DNA from: Glandiceps talaboti
Lineage: Eukaryota > Hemichordata > Enteropneusta > Spengelidae
Assembly: GCF_964340395.1 (NCBI RefSeq)
Contig: NC_135565.1
Location: 15,283,209-15,347,208, forward strand
Direction of reading: 5' to 3'
DNA: 64,000 nt
Positions 13,243 to 25,651 of this stretch are shown here, in pieces. The position numbers were made by a program, and so were the translations under genes. Numbering within the stretch: the stretch's first letter is position 1; every line of letters starts with the position of its first letter. The notes under the pieces were generated by a model that was given only the letters and a program-made list of their open reading frames with translations, was not told the DNA's origin and did no database searches.

Positions 13243-15064
13243 AGTGGCATTACCGTTACAGTCTGTGAGCATTTAGTCGTGGTGGAGAGGGCAGTGTACA
13301 TGTAGGTAGGGACTAAGGTACTGCTGACTTCACTTTTGACTCAGAGCTTCAGAATGTAAATCACGATTACCATATTCAACAGTGCTGTGGATAATCATAG
13401 TCTAATTTCAGGTTTGAATGTATGACCGTTATAGCAAAATGCCAGGTGCGGGGTAAGGGAAAAGTGAGAGTAAATTCTCCACAATACCACTTGATTCCAA
13501 GCTAAGTTGACATAAAGCAGTGATCCCATCAATAGGAGTATAGTAATAGTATAGCCATACATAATGAAGGACATAATTGTTCAATCTGCAGTGTGCAAAC
13601 AAACCATCAGTTGTCCATAAGTCATACATTTAATACATTCATCAAGTAACAATAACTTTGCATGTCTGTGTTAGGGTCCAAAAGTTATCCCAAATAACAA
13701 GCCGGCATAACTACACAGCTTAGATCCCATCACAATACCAAGAATCTGAACAATTCAAAAAATGACTAAACACTCCATAGGTGAAACAAACAAATCAGTT
13801 GTTAAAAATACTTACAACAATAGTGGGGGTCCATACTTAAGGACTAGCATCTCTGGTTGCTATGGTAACACTAATGTAACAACAAACTTATTGAAAGATC
13901 TTTCAGAGTTTTTAATACATTGACATGGTCTATGTATATGACATGGTCTGTGTAGATGACATTGTCTGACCCTTCCAATGTTAGTGTCTGTATATATCTT
14001 CCATTTACATTGTAGTCTCGGGTCCCTTCTTGTCTGTCCATGGTATTGGCTGTATGAATTGGTCTGTGTACTGGATTAGTTTGTGGTTTATCATTATCTG
14101 ACATTGTAAGTAGACAACATAGGCTGCATTCTTGAATGTCTGTGCAAGTCATTATGTATTCATAGAATTAGAGTGGAGAGTCTTTGTTAGGATAAAATGG
14201 TGACAAGTGGATAGATGGAACTATAGGATCACATGGGCCATTTCATTGTAAATTCACAATACTTACTTAATGGGAAACTTGTATACTGTAGCATGTGCAC
14301 CAAAGGAGGGCTTTGATAATTGTTTAAAGTCTGTAGTACTCTATAGCATGGACACTGAGGAAGCCATTTATAACATATCTATAGTCTGAATGTTCTGTGA
14401 AGTAAAGTTATGGCCATGCAACAATGGATGAAGCAATAAAAAGGGGGAAACGAACACAAAAGTTGTATGTATTTTCTGCTATACTGTAACTATATTATTT
14501 TCCTTTGTTGTTTCTCATTTTAGTACTATAATTTTAAGGAACTAACCAAATGAATGAATAAAAAATAAATTTATTATTATGATATTAAAAATGGTATGAA
14601 AAATATATTAGTCATAATTGATCATTGTTTGTTGCACTATCTTGATAAGATAAACTACATTTCAAATAATTTCACTTTCTATCAAGGTCTTATCAAATGT
14701 AATTCATACTCCGTATGAAGAAATTCAGTTTGCATACTTTTGAAGTTGAAATGTAGATGTCTAGATGGGGACCTACTAGATCCAAATCTCTAACTAAAAA
14801 GTTGTTTAATATATAAAAATATATTCTTCCAATCTCTGACTGATAACTGGTTAAATCATTTTCAATCTGTATAAATTCTTGGGTGGAAAAAACGACACAA
14901 TGTGCAATTGCTGGGATCCATATATATTGTCATCAGTTTTATTATTACTGAATGTATTTCTTAAAGTATGTGTATGCCTACATGTACATTTACAATGCAT
15001 GAACCATAGTCTACATGTACATGTAGTTTGTATACAATACAAGTTACAATTGCATCTCTCATAT
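13243..15064. other. No gene recognised
   Basis: Only short frames without domain features. A locally repetitive block around 13920-13960 (GACATGGTCTATGTATATG-like words) is the only structure noted. Confidence 0.45.
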
Positions 15065-15382
15065 AGTCAAAGCTGTTACTCTAGAACAGAAATCTGTACT
15101 AGCTCCCCCACCCTCTGACAGTGTTCATATAAACATGATGACGTTATCGCATTCCTAGGTGATTTTAGACAAGAGGTGGAGTTTGATTACATGCTAAATT
15201 CCTGTGATAGTCAAAGCAGATATACTAATTGAATATTATTAGTAATGAGCAATTGTCTGAAGGAAATAACCAATTACAACAGCCTTGTCAGTTTGTGATA
15301 GATTACTACCAACATGTGCCGTTTACTCTGCACCCAGCGTCGTGTTTAGCTAGAGTAACAGTAAAAATTTTGATTTTCAACT
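15065..15382. mobile_element. TIR element, family D, related copy 2
   Basis: The ends AGTCAAAGCTGTTACTCTAG and CTAGAGTAACAGTAAAAATT are inverted relative to each other. The interior shares AGAAATCTGT, GTGTTCATATAAACA, GGTGATTTTAG and CTTGTCAGTTTGTGAT with 6390-6600. A piece near 24630-24710 (CTAGAGTAACGACTTTGACT, AGGAACTAGACTA) looks like another end fragment. Confidence 0.55.
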
Positions 15383-15997
15383 ATCCGAGAGAGTGGATAT
15401 AATCGTAACTCTTGTAGCACAGGAACTAGACTATATGAACCATGGTGCCATACAACATTATGAAATCATTCCTTTGTATTATAACTGTTAGGGCTGGTAT
15501 GAACTATACATGTACATGTAACTGCTAGGGATGATATCGAACTACATTGTATACATGTAACTGTAAGGGTTGGTATGAAACATTGTGAATTGATCGATCT
15601 GTGTCCTACTCTGTTGTTGTACAGGCAAAGCTAAAATAATGTGTATTGTCCTGTGACATTTGCAGAGATTGATGGCTTATGTAGCACACAATAGCTAACG
15701 TACAAAAATAGACGATAGTGTGACAAGAGACACAACACCTGGTCTATACTGTACCAGCAAAATATAGCTTAATTGTCATTTTAAAGGATTCATTTTTGGA
15801 TAATTTCTGTAATTGTGTAGTCAAGGAAATTACTTAGACCAAATCAAGTTGCCAAGTGTAGTTTGTCGTGGTGTTTCAAAGTTTACATTCAAACTTTTGT
15901 GATTGTCATGTCTGTAAAGGTACATGTATGCTGTGACAGGGCGCCCTCAGTCATCGGGTTGAGGGAAATGACACATCTTTTCAAGTGATATGATATG

Positions 15998-16132
15998 ACA
16001 TCCACCATTTCTTGCGAGACTTCCACAATTTTCGCGATTTTATTATTTTTTCTCAAATAAAAAAAAGTTTGGCGCAGGTAGTGAAAAACTAGGTGGAGTC
16101 AGGTAACTGGAACCAAACAATTTTTTAGGCCC
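15998..16132. mobile_element. TIR element, family G, truncated copy 1
   Basis: Matches the right half of the full copy at 58023-58378: TTCTTGCGAGACTT, TTCGCGATTTTAT, GTGAAAAACTAGGTGGAG and the terminal GGAACCAAACAATTTTTTAG. The left end is missing. Confidence 0.75.
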
Positions 16133-16960
16133 AATTACAAAAGGGTCAGAAGCAATCTTCCATATGGCAAAGTTTGGAGAGATTCTAAGAACTAAAATTT
16201 TCAGAAATATTCGTCCTGGAGACACATTCTACCAGAATGTACATGTGTATTTCATTAAACATATGAAAATAACTTGTTTAAGTTATTTGACTAATGTTAG
16301 TTAATTGCATTCTGTATAAATTGTAAACACACCTTATTTACATTGTATGTCAAGTACTCACACATCAAATATGAAATAAATCATCTATGATGGATTGGAC
16401 CTGTCATTACAAGAATTTGACTTGTTATGATTGGAATGTTATATTGTTGACATAAAACAATTGTTGATAAACAAACTTGCAAGATATGTTATTACAAAGT
16501 TTGAAATTATAATTTATAACTTATAAGTTAGTGAATCATGTTGTCTGTGTTTGACAGTTTTGCGAACTTAGAGACCAATGCAAAGTAGAGTCACATATTT
16601 GTGTAGTACGCCTGCCCCATGGAAGTAAAAAATCTCAAACTTTTTGAGTTACTTTGTTCAATGAAACCAAAACCCATTTTCTGTTAAGATCAAGAATGAG
16701 AAAAGATAGGAGTCACCATAAAACAGTTTTGAAGTAAAAGATTAAAAATGGTATCGAAATTACCATTTTAGAATCCAATATGGCCTCCGAATACTTGTTT
16801 TATAAGTTTTTCTAACACTATGGGGAAATAAAAGATTGTCAGTTTTCTTGAAAACATGATGAAGAGCCCAGATTTCTTGTTGTTATTTTAAAAGGACCAG
16901 GAATGAGTTACCATATGGTAAATTTTGGGAGATTTTAAGAACTGCAGTTGATTTTGTAGG
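16133..16960. repeat. Diverged local duplications
   Basis: The segment near 16140-16210 (CTTCCATATGGCAAAGTTTG, GAGATTCTAAGAACT) recurs near 16885-16955 (TTACCATATGGTAAATTTTG, GAGATTTTAAGAACT). Between them, 16640-16800 resembles 4070-4330. No coding. Confidence 0.4.
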
Positions 16961-18562
16961 ATGTTGGTTCTTGTTGTGCATTCTGGGCTAAATATGTCAC
17001 CATTTGGGTTGAAAAACCTAGCAGGAGGGAAGTGAAAATTTAATAGAATTTACACAATTACTTGTACTGTAGCAATGTTTTATAATTAACTTTTTAACAT
17101 TTATGAAAAGTTTAGGAAACTAGATGCAAACATTTCCAGTTAAATTACAGTGTACATTTTGTATATATATAGTGCCTGGTTTACATACATGTGTAATTGT
17201 CTGGCAAGTCGGTCATGATGTGACTACATGGTATAACTTAAGAACTGTTAAATGTTAAATGGTATGTCCTCCTGTACACCTATTGCTGGCCCTTAGCTGT
17301 CAATTGTTAATATATTATGCCTCCTTGTATGACTGTTCTACTAGCCAGTTCATTGTCAAATGTTGTTGTAGTACGTCCCCCTGTACAGGATGTCCACTTA
17401 TTGCCAGCAAATTGATAGCTGTCAGACGTTAATGTAATAATTTTTGTCCCCCTGTACAGAAATGGCTTTAATATATAAATTTATACATTCCCCAGTACAT
17501 TCTTTCTGGTATATATTGACGATATGTTATCTATGCCCTTTTGACACTGGGAGTGTTGAATTTCATTAGATACATCGTCAGTGAAAGTTGAACTGGGTGA
17601 ATACCATATCCACATCACTGTCCTTGCAGTCAGTCAGTCAGTCAGTCAGTGACGTTTGTTGGAGTCATACTGCATTCTTAGTCCTTGCAATTACATGTAA
17701 GTTGTTGTTTACAAGACTTTGTTGTTTACTGTTTGATAATACATGTATATGTCAGCTCCATGTTCTCATTATAATGTAGTGGATGAAGCAACCTTAAGAA
17801 CTTCGGACTTCACTTTTGTGGACTTTGTTTCACTGTCTCAGATTCTGTGGTGATCACGTCATTTCTTTGTACACATCTTGTCTCTACAGTACCAGCTGTT
17901 TGTATTTTCTCTGCGGGGATCACCACACATTTCTTGTTCGCCAGTGGCCTTTCCCCATTCTCTGTTGGAACACAGTATAAATCATGTAAGTACACACGTT
18001 GTCTCTACTGATAGTCTTTCCTACATTTTAAGTTTTACTACGGGCAGACAGTATTTCCTGTTACATTTTATTTTACATTTTATTTTATTTTCCATATTAC
18101 ATTTTATACCATGTATAAGCCAAGTTCAACAAAAAAATATGGAATATATACTCTGGTCGTTCTATGTCACGACAACGTGTGTCTGTGTCATGACAATACT
18201 TGTCTACATCACTGGTTCTGTTGTGTTTGAAAAATGAGTCAAAAGTGCTCAAGATTGTCATTACTTTCCCAAATCTTTCTTTGATTTTCATTTGATGAAA
18301 AAACCCAAATATTACATGTATCAATAGCTTTTTTTACCGTACCACATTGCATGTACAAGTGATATGATATTTTCTGGCAGGTTTTATTTTACAGTGTTTG
18401 AAATTTTGCCTCAAGCATGATGCTTTATAAGATATAAGATGCTTTCTTGCAAAATTTGTCAGGTTGGTGTTCCATTTCAAGTCATCTGATAGTTGAGAGA
18501 TATGAGTTGTTTGAAATTTGCTTGAGGATATGTGACTGTTGAGACAGTAGAAGTGTAAGTTT
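16961..18562. other. No gene supported
   Basis: A short stretch at about 17890-17986 lies between a TCTCTACAG acceptor-like and a GTAAGT donor-like site and could be an untranslated exon, but the frame there has no recognisable protein. The rest is AT-rich, with a short (CAGT)n at 17630-17650. Confidence 0.35.
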
Positions 18563-18707
18563 AAGCAATAACCCCCGCCGAAGACGGGTATACACGAGAT
18601 TTTGGTACAATTCGCGACATATAGCACGAGCCGAATGGCGAGTGCTATATGGAGCGAATTGTACCAAATTCGAGTGTATACACGCCTTCGGCGGGAGTTA
18701 TTGCTAT
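18563..18707. repeat. Long CpG-rich inverted repeat (hairpin), arms about 64 bp
   Basis: The left arm from AGCAATAACCCCCGCCGAAG to ACATATAGCAC pairs with the right arm from GTGCTATATGGAGCGAATTG to CGGCGGGAGTTATTGCT, leaving a loop of roughly 14 bases. Arm identity is high. CpG content is far above the surroundings. It could be a fold-back element or a structured regulatory sequence; no family is recognised. Confidence 0.8.
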
Positions 18708-19400
18708 TATATTATATCAAAATGTGTGTATATTTCTTCTAAATGTGATTCTGTGGTTATTTATATGCCCGAAAAGGCGAATTCGCACGTACAGAAAAAG
18801 ATCGTCGGTAATAGATCGTCGGGAACGAGCATATTTTAATGAGTGGATACGTTCATGTAGCCCCCACACACACTGCATGAACACAACCATACACTGCATT
18901 GCAATGCATTGCATTGCATTGATAAATTACTTTATTTACATCATATAATGCATAACGAAAACGCGTTGAAAACTAGCAACAAAGAAAACGGGGCAAGAGG
19001 TCAAAGAAAGTAACAATTTTGTTTGGATATTTACATAAGAACAATAAAATCTTGTACACTGCTAAAAATAGATGTCTCGGCGTCGAATCGGAGAAAGCGC
19101 GAGACAGTAAATCAGAGACGCGACGTTACACAGTCTACTTTAATTTAATGGTTAACAAATTGAACATTGACCGAACCTGAAAATGTACAGTTTCGAAATA
19201 ATCCTGACGCACCTTGACTGATGGTTAAAAGTTAAATCGGTGTTGCTTGATTCAACGCGTAACGAGAGTAGGATGCTGAGACGGCTCTTTGCATGGGGAG
19301 AACTTGTACCTTATCAGTGATGTTGAAGCCACTGATCGATCGTTGCTTTCGATCGCAAGGTCATCAGTAGAATTATTTGGACTACTGTAACCCAAACTAT
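18708..19400. other. CpG-richer stretch, possible promoter or young insertion
   Basis: Contains clustered CpGs (ATCGTCGG, TCGGCGTCGAATCGG, GAAAGCGCGAGAC, ACGCGACG, CGATCGATCG) unlike the neighbouring CpG-poor DNA. Unmethylated promoters of invertebrate genes and recent transposons both look like this. No open frame is convincing. Confidence 0.35.
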
Positions 19401-19507
19401 TGTACAGGATACCTGACACACCTTTACTGTGGGGGAAATGTTAACTTATTGGTATAAGAACGAACACATTCAGCTTGTATGTACTATTCATATGCTAGTT
19501 TAGGGGC

Positions 19508-19540
19508 CCATTTTACCACTGCCAGCCGTGGTAAAATGGG
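19508..19540. repeat. Short inverted repeat
   Basis: CCCATTTTACCAC and GTGGTAAAATGGG are separated by seven bases; a further GATTTTACCAC follows. Possibly the end of an unrecognised element. Confidence 0.6.
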
Positions 19541-20153
19541 ATTTTACCACAGTTATTATCCAATCAGAATGGCGCATAGTAGCATGATATAATATAATCT
19601 TACTTTTACTTATACAATAGGTATCATTGTGTATTATATCCATCATTCCCTACATGTACTAGGGATATCCTGGAATGGTGAAATGATATTTCCTGTTGAC
19701 TACATGACACCATATGTACACACCACCAGTTTTCACATAGGCCAATTTCTCTATCACGAACAGTTTGCATACACAAAGTCAGTTTGTGCCATCTATCAAT
19801 CTATATAGGTGGTGTGACAGGCTGGTTGCCATATGGCAGTGTTTGTAATTCTTTACTCCAATGATTGATGAGTATCACAATGTATAAACAAATACTTCTC
19901 TTTTTGATGTATATTTCTAGCTTCATGGGGGGGGGGGGGAGTACCCAGGTATATTAAATAAAGATGTTTCATATTAAGGCAATAGAGATTTGAGATTGGT
20001 ATTTATTTTGGCTTTTTAATCTATTAAAAAAATCATAAAAAAAGTCTTCATATCAAACCATGATGGAATGCAAGTCTATGTATTCCAACATGCTGTGCCA
20101 AGTATTACTAGTATTACAAGAGAAATGAAGTTGCTTTGATGTTTCACTCGTCT

Positions 20154-20155
<2 letters not shown>

Positions 20156-20228
<73 letters not shown>
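20156..20228. repeat. (CA)n microsatellite
   Basis: Uninterrupted CA for about 70 bp. Confidence 0.97.
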
Positions 20229-20229
<1 letters not shown>

Positions 20230-21364
20230 TATATACCCAGACAACTTGAAATGCAAAATAAAACAATCATAGCAGTGCTATTAGCAGACAAGTTAACATG
20301 TAGATTGTCAATTGGAAAGTAAGCAACTGAACCCATTAAAATCATCAAGTCAGTGTGTAATTTTTTCAGCGTCAACCTGTTTCTACAACGCTGTGAATGA
20401 ATAACAATGCCTTTTCACTTTTCAATGTGACTAGGGTTAAAGGCTCCTGCTGTGTGTGTTGTGTCTCTGTTATCATTAGTCTGGATTTGAATTGTATCTA
20501 TCTTTTGTGTCAAACACACCATGTCCCATGACTAGAATTCCAAAGGCAACTTCAGTTCACTTGTAATCATTACTGTCCATGGTTGTCACAAATTCTGCTT
20601 TTAACTGCTGGTTGTAAGTGGACTAAAAAAATGGACCTTTTAGTCATAGTCACTTGTGAGCTAATATTCTATTCAAGGATGGTCATAATATAAAATAATG
20701 GCATTATTAGGTATTTATGAATATTCAAAAAATATCATCACCAGTGTTAACATGAAAACGACCGATGAATATAATATGTGACTGTACTCTCTGAGTCTGT
20801 CAGTGTCACTGTTATGTTTTGTTGATTATAGTTATGTAGGTCAAATTAAGCAACTAACATGTCCCTCACTGAGACACTTATGTATTGCATTAAAATCAAA
20901 TTAAAATACTTTAAGATAGTTGTATCAGATTTCAGCCACACCTATTGTTTACAAGTATAGTTAGTAAATGCCTACTGAAATAAAAAATGTGGCCAAAGTT
21001 CATTCCAAGAATAAACTTTAATATGTTGTAGAGTAGATGTAAGGTGAGAAACACGTTATACATGTATGAATGCTCATTCAAGTTTTTGTAATTGCATTAT
21101 ATGTAACTAGATATCCCAGAGACTTGTCTTGATGTTACTAGTACTATCTCAAAAAGCTCTCAACAGACACCAATCAAGGCAAGTCTTTGGGTTAGTAATT
21201 CTGTTGATATTAAACAACTTTTTGAGTCAATTACTTGTAAGGAATAGGAGAGAGACTAACTCACTATCACACTAGACAATGTAGACTAAAAGATGTGTTG
21301 ATTTGTGACACTGTTGTTAAAATATTATAGGACTTTGTGTGTATACAGCAATGAATCTTGCTAT

Positions 21365-21620
21365 CTATTCAGAATATACTAGCAAATAGAACAGTATCTG
21401 GCTGCTAGGCCAACAATGCAGGTTGTCTCCAACATTCTCGCAAACCAGAGCTGTTATTTCTTTCGCTACACTTCGAGTGGGGCAGCACGTTAAGAACGGT
21501 GTCGTAAAACAGGCCGTGGTTTGTGACAATGGTCTCCAAGAATTCCTGAGTGTCCTGAAGCTTGAACACTCGGGCCTGGCACAAGCAGCAACCATATTTG
21601 AATTTCTAAATTTAATTTGA
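21365..21620. repeat. Dispersed repeat, family C, copy with open frames on both strands
   Basis: Contains ATTCTCGCAAACCAGAGCTG and GTGTCGTAAAACAGGCCGTG, alignable with 5782-5905. It is GC- and CpG-richer than its neighbours. It is open on the + strand for 65 codons (21423-21620) and on the - strand for about 76, but no protein family is recognised. It may be the least decayed member of this repeat. Confidence 0.4.
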
Positions 21621-22498
21621 ATTAAGAAAGTATATTGTTATTATTTAATTATTATTAATTATTAGGGAAGTTATGTTTTTTTTAATGCAGAAGTCGTTCC
21701 TAATATTACCGAAGAACTATCAAGAAAAAATAAGTCATATGGAGCCCACAGGTGCTATGTTGCTGGGCATGGGTATCGCTGGGATAGTCTATGGACTGAC
21801 TGGGAAAGCCAGTGGACAGTTTCACAGAGATGTGATATGAAGCGTGCAACATCACCCTGTCACATAGTCTCACACTTGAATGGATTTCTATAGAAATATG
21901 TCATTTTGTGTGAGTGTAGGTGTGCGTAAAAAAAGAAAATTTGCTGCAAGCAATTCCCAGAGAGAAAAAAAATTAAGTCAATGTTTGTTAATACTATTTA
22001 TAATTCTGATTCAAAGTAAATTATAAACTATTGATCAATAGATAAATGGACAGATTTTAATTTAAATTATCAAATTTAAGAAGTAAACTATTACAAACCA
22101 CGCTACACATTATTGTATTTCTGATAGTGTGTATGACAGATTCCAAGTTATTCATTGTTCAGATATAGATGCAAGCAATCTATGTTTGACACCTTTCACT
22201 GGCCTCAATTCTTGAAAATCTGACACATTTATCACATAGAATGGAATGCAGTCATTAGGGTCAGAGTAGAAACATGTCAGAAGTTTGTTTAGAATAAAGA
22301 GAAAGGAAGACATACCATGATCCTTGTATTAATGCATTTACTCCTTGTTGATAGCCTTGTTGCTAAGACTTGCTCTTATCTCTGGGCTTTTTGCACTCTT
22401 TATTTGAAGAAAGATTTTTTAACAAATTCTTTTATGTGAATTGGTGACCTGAGGTGATTACTGACACTTAAATCCATATAGGATATACCTTGGGAGAG

Positions 22499-22499
<1 letters not shown>

Positions 22500-22543
<44 letters not shown>
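22500..22543. repeat. (CTA)n microsatellite
   Basis: About 14 CTA units; the poly-serine frame on the opposite strand is an artefact. Confidence 0.97.
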
Positions 22544-22544
<1 letters not shown>

Positions 22545-22779
22545 GTAAGTGGGGAAAAAATAGAAAAAGAAGTCAACCACATTTTCCTTTATAAAATTTG
22601 AAATGAATAACAAATTCAAGACCTTTCAAGATTGTAAGATAAAAAAAAGATCTTCCAAGGAACTGGTGCCAGTTGGTAGAAACGAAAATAAAAAAAGGAA
22701 ATGCAGTTATTTGACATTAGATAATGTAAACTTTTGTTATATTCTGAGCTAATGTACATGTACTTGTGTGTTATAATAA

Positions 22780-22950
22780 TGATAATAATGTTGGTTTCTA
22801 TACGCTTTCCCACTCTGTGCTCAAAGCACTTTACAATTATTACCCCTGGCACGGATCTATAGCAGCACAACTTCCTCAACTCCCTTGGGAGCATACAATC
22901 CATTGCAGCCTTTTTATACGTGCATAGGATTAAAACATTCACATTGCAAC
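22780..22950. repeat. SINE-like or retroelement tail repeat
   Basis: GATAATAATGTTGGTTTCTA, CTTTCCCACTCTGTGCTCAA and AGCACTTTACAATTATTACC form a block preceded by ATAATAATGATAATAATG. TATAGCGCTTTCC...AAAGCGCTTTACAA modules next to simple ATT/AAT runs are common in dispersed elements of marine invertebrates and fish. The class assignment is inference. Confidence 0.4.
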
Positions 22951-25240
22951 CTCTATCCATGGAAGTAGAACTTCTACTTCCATGCTCTATCCTACAACTT
23001 GTGTTGATTCACAGTGTGTATGGATAAAGTGTTATGAGTTGCCACATTCTGTAAACCTCAGACCACTATAGTGGTTCACTATAGTGTAAACCAATTAATT
23101 GAATGAATGGAATGATAGATTATAGTGGGTCAAAATGTGTTTTTGTGTTCAATAATGATCCTTAATTACAGTTTATTTTGCTAAATGGAACTGTTTTGCA
23201 TACATGATTGTTACAACCTGGACACATCTTCTAGTGCATGTACTAGTCTAGTTCCTATAGGGTGTAGTGACTAATTACACTTCCACTCACAGTGGTTTAG
23301 GTAGAGACCACCACCTTAGCATCCAGACTATAGATGCACCAGTGTAATGTAATCAACCAACCAATCAAGCTATGATGTTATGTTGATGAGCCCTCCAACC
23401 TATTTCTGCTTACTGTTGAAAATAAACAATGTAGCATAAACATGTCATGAGATAATGAATCGTTTGTTTAATTAAGTTAATTAGGCATTTAATTAAGACT
23501 AGATTTGTTAATTGGATTGTCATTTACAGAATAAACTAACACATATCTGTAAACAAACAAGTGTATACATAGGCAAGTAGGAGTTGGGCTAAGTCATGTC
23601 AATTAATACAGAAACATAACAGATTATCTGACATTATTTCTAATTTCATTTTGTTACTAACCCCAAAATTGTCACGAAATTTTCCAAAACTGAGAGCATG
23701 GTTATGGTTGCTAGGCATATTGTTAACCTGTTACCATATATACTTCAGTCAGTTACAGTGTTGTTGGAGATGAAATTCATATTGAGCTTGAGTCAATTGT
23801 AGGATTCTGTGCAATAGCTTCTCAACCAATCTGTTTAACGTAAATTTGGCCAATTATGAATGCAATCTCTTCCCTATTGACCAATCATATTCTTCCCTTA
23901 GTAACCAATCATAAAGCATCATGAGCATTATCAGGTTTCTACCAATATTTATGGGATGTTGGTAACCCTAGATAAGTTGATGAATATGTGTGATTTGTAG
24001 GAATTTATTAATTACCAATAAAATGTACATATTTGCTTTAGTACATGGTTACCCAGTCATCATTCTTCAGAACTTTTTCTACAATGATTTCACACAAGTA
24101 TTATACATTTCTTTGTCCAGCATTTCGGGTTTTCAATTTTCTTCAATGTTTGTAGTCATTTTGCATTTAATTTGAAACTTCTCTCTTTAAACAAAAACAA
24201 CTTTGATAGATATTCTTTATTCAGAAACTGTACCTTTTACCAAGCAAATTTATGCTATTGCAGGTAGTGAGAATAAGTCAACCTTCATGTTCTATTTTGA
24301 CCCTCTAGCATGAGGTAAAATGCTATTGCAGGTACTGAGACTATGTTAGTCTGGATGCCAACTGTCATTTCTATAACTCTGGTCAAAGTCCCTCAATCAG
24401 CATGGAAAGTTGTTCATCTAATAAGTGAACCCCAGCTGCTACAGTGATGTAAACAGTGTATAAGTAGCATCCTGAGCTGACAAATATACAATATTTGAAC
24501 ATTAGGTAACTGCCCCATTAAACACTAACTTTAGGGGTGACTGTGTTATTGGTTAGAATTGTGTGTTGATTAACAAAGACTGTGGGTGGGTGTGGATGAA
24601 TTTTAAATTACATCTCATACATATCAGGACTTCTAGAGTAACGACTTTGACTATACTGTGAGTGAAGGTATAAATCATAACGATACTGTATAGGAACTAG
24701 ACTAAGACTAAGCCTACCTTCGTGACCATCTAACATGAGGTAAAATGCTATGACAGGTAGTGAGAATTGACTACAATGAAGTCTGTACTACAGTAATAGT
24801 ATAGAGTCATTCCTGGCAACAATCTTGTGTACACTACTTCAAATCAAACAATTTAATCTTAATATTTGTTTAATCAGACTTTTAATCTAGTTACTGAGTT
24901 ATTTTTGTCAAAGATTATTCTTTTAATCATTCCTTCCATAACACAATAACAAAGACTGAACTATGTTTGACTTCAATCATTCCAGCTGGGCTCAGTGCGT
25001 TCCAATTCTAACTAACTAACAGTTTTTGTAAATATTAAAATGCAAATTTGCAACCAGTGATCTTCCTGTTATGAAGTCAAGAACTGTAAGTTATATACTA
25101 CAGGATAGTTTCATACTGCATATCTCACAGACAACATAAGCTTTACCAGGTTCTGTGGCAGTTATCCTTCTGTAATCACTGAGTAGGTATACATCATAAA
25201 TTTAGTATTGTAGATTACAGTACATTTTCTGTTATACACA
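22951..25240. other. No gene recognised; small local repeats
   Basis: The motif CATGAGGTAAAATGCTAT followed by GACAGGTAGTGAG or TGCAGGTACTGAG occurs near 24310-24340 and 24735-24765, with a related trace at 24250. The segment GTATAAGTAGCATCCTGAGC at 24458 recurs at 45370. No coding exon was identified. Confidence 0.4.
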
Positions 25241-25251
25241 TCTCTCACGTC

Positions 25252-25490
25252 AGCCCTACATCATGGAACAGTCTCCCTTTCTATCTCTGCCACTCCAAGT
25301 CTCTTATATTCTTTCGTTGCTTTCTCAAGACCTATCTCTAAAATATTAGTCTCAGCCTTCTCCATTGCCTAGTAATAGTATCCAGTGTCTGTGAATTCGC
25401 TATTCCCCTTACCACACAGTAAATTTATACACTTCTCTGCTCAAGCTCTGCTTGTAGAGATTAGGAGCCTTACATTATTAGTAGTATTAT
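25252..25490 (+). mobile_element. 3' end of a non-LTR retrotransposon (CR1/L2/jockey-like RT remnant)
   Basis: Reading from 25252, 29 codons and a stop (25339-25341) give a peptide with the signature SPTSWNSLPFYL followed by a spaced FRCFLKTYL. This is the conserved C-terminal tail (pattern xPxxWNxLPxxL...FKxxLKTxL) of the reverse-transcriptase ORF2 of CR1, L2 and related LINEs. Downstream, AGATTAGGAGCCTTA followed by ATTATTAG-like repeats resembles the 3' tail of L2/CR1 elements. Only the last part of ORF2 is present, i.e. a typical 5'-truncated copy, about 160 bp upstream of the proposed RASSF 5' untranslated exon. Confidence 0.7.
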
Positions 25491-25651
25491 TCAGCTAATT
25501 GGTTCATAAGTTAATTCAAAATAAGGACAATTGAAGTTAGGGGACTGAGAGTGAGGCTACTAGACCAAGACTGTGATTGGCTACAGTAATTTGGATCCTT
25601 GTGATTGGCTGTGACAGTATTTCTAACACAATCTAATTCCTATCCTTACAG

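Noticed and set aside
17810-17995. Possible exon between acceptor-like and donor-like sites
   Set aside because: Signals exist on both strands but no frame resembles a known protein and no neighbour exon shares its phase.
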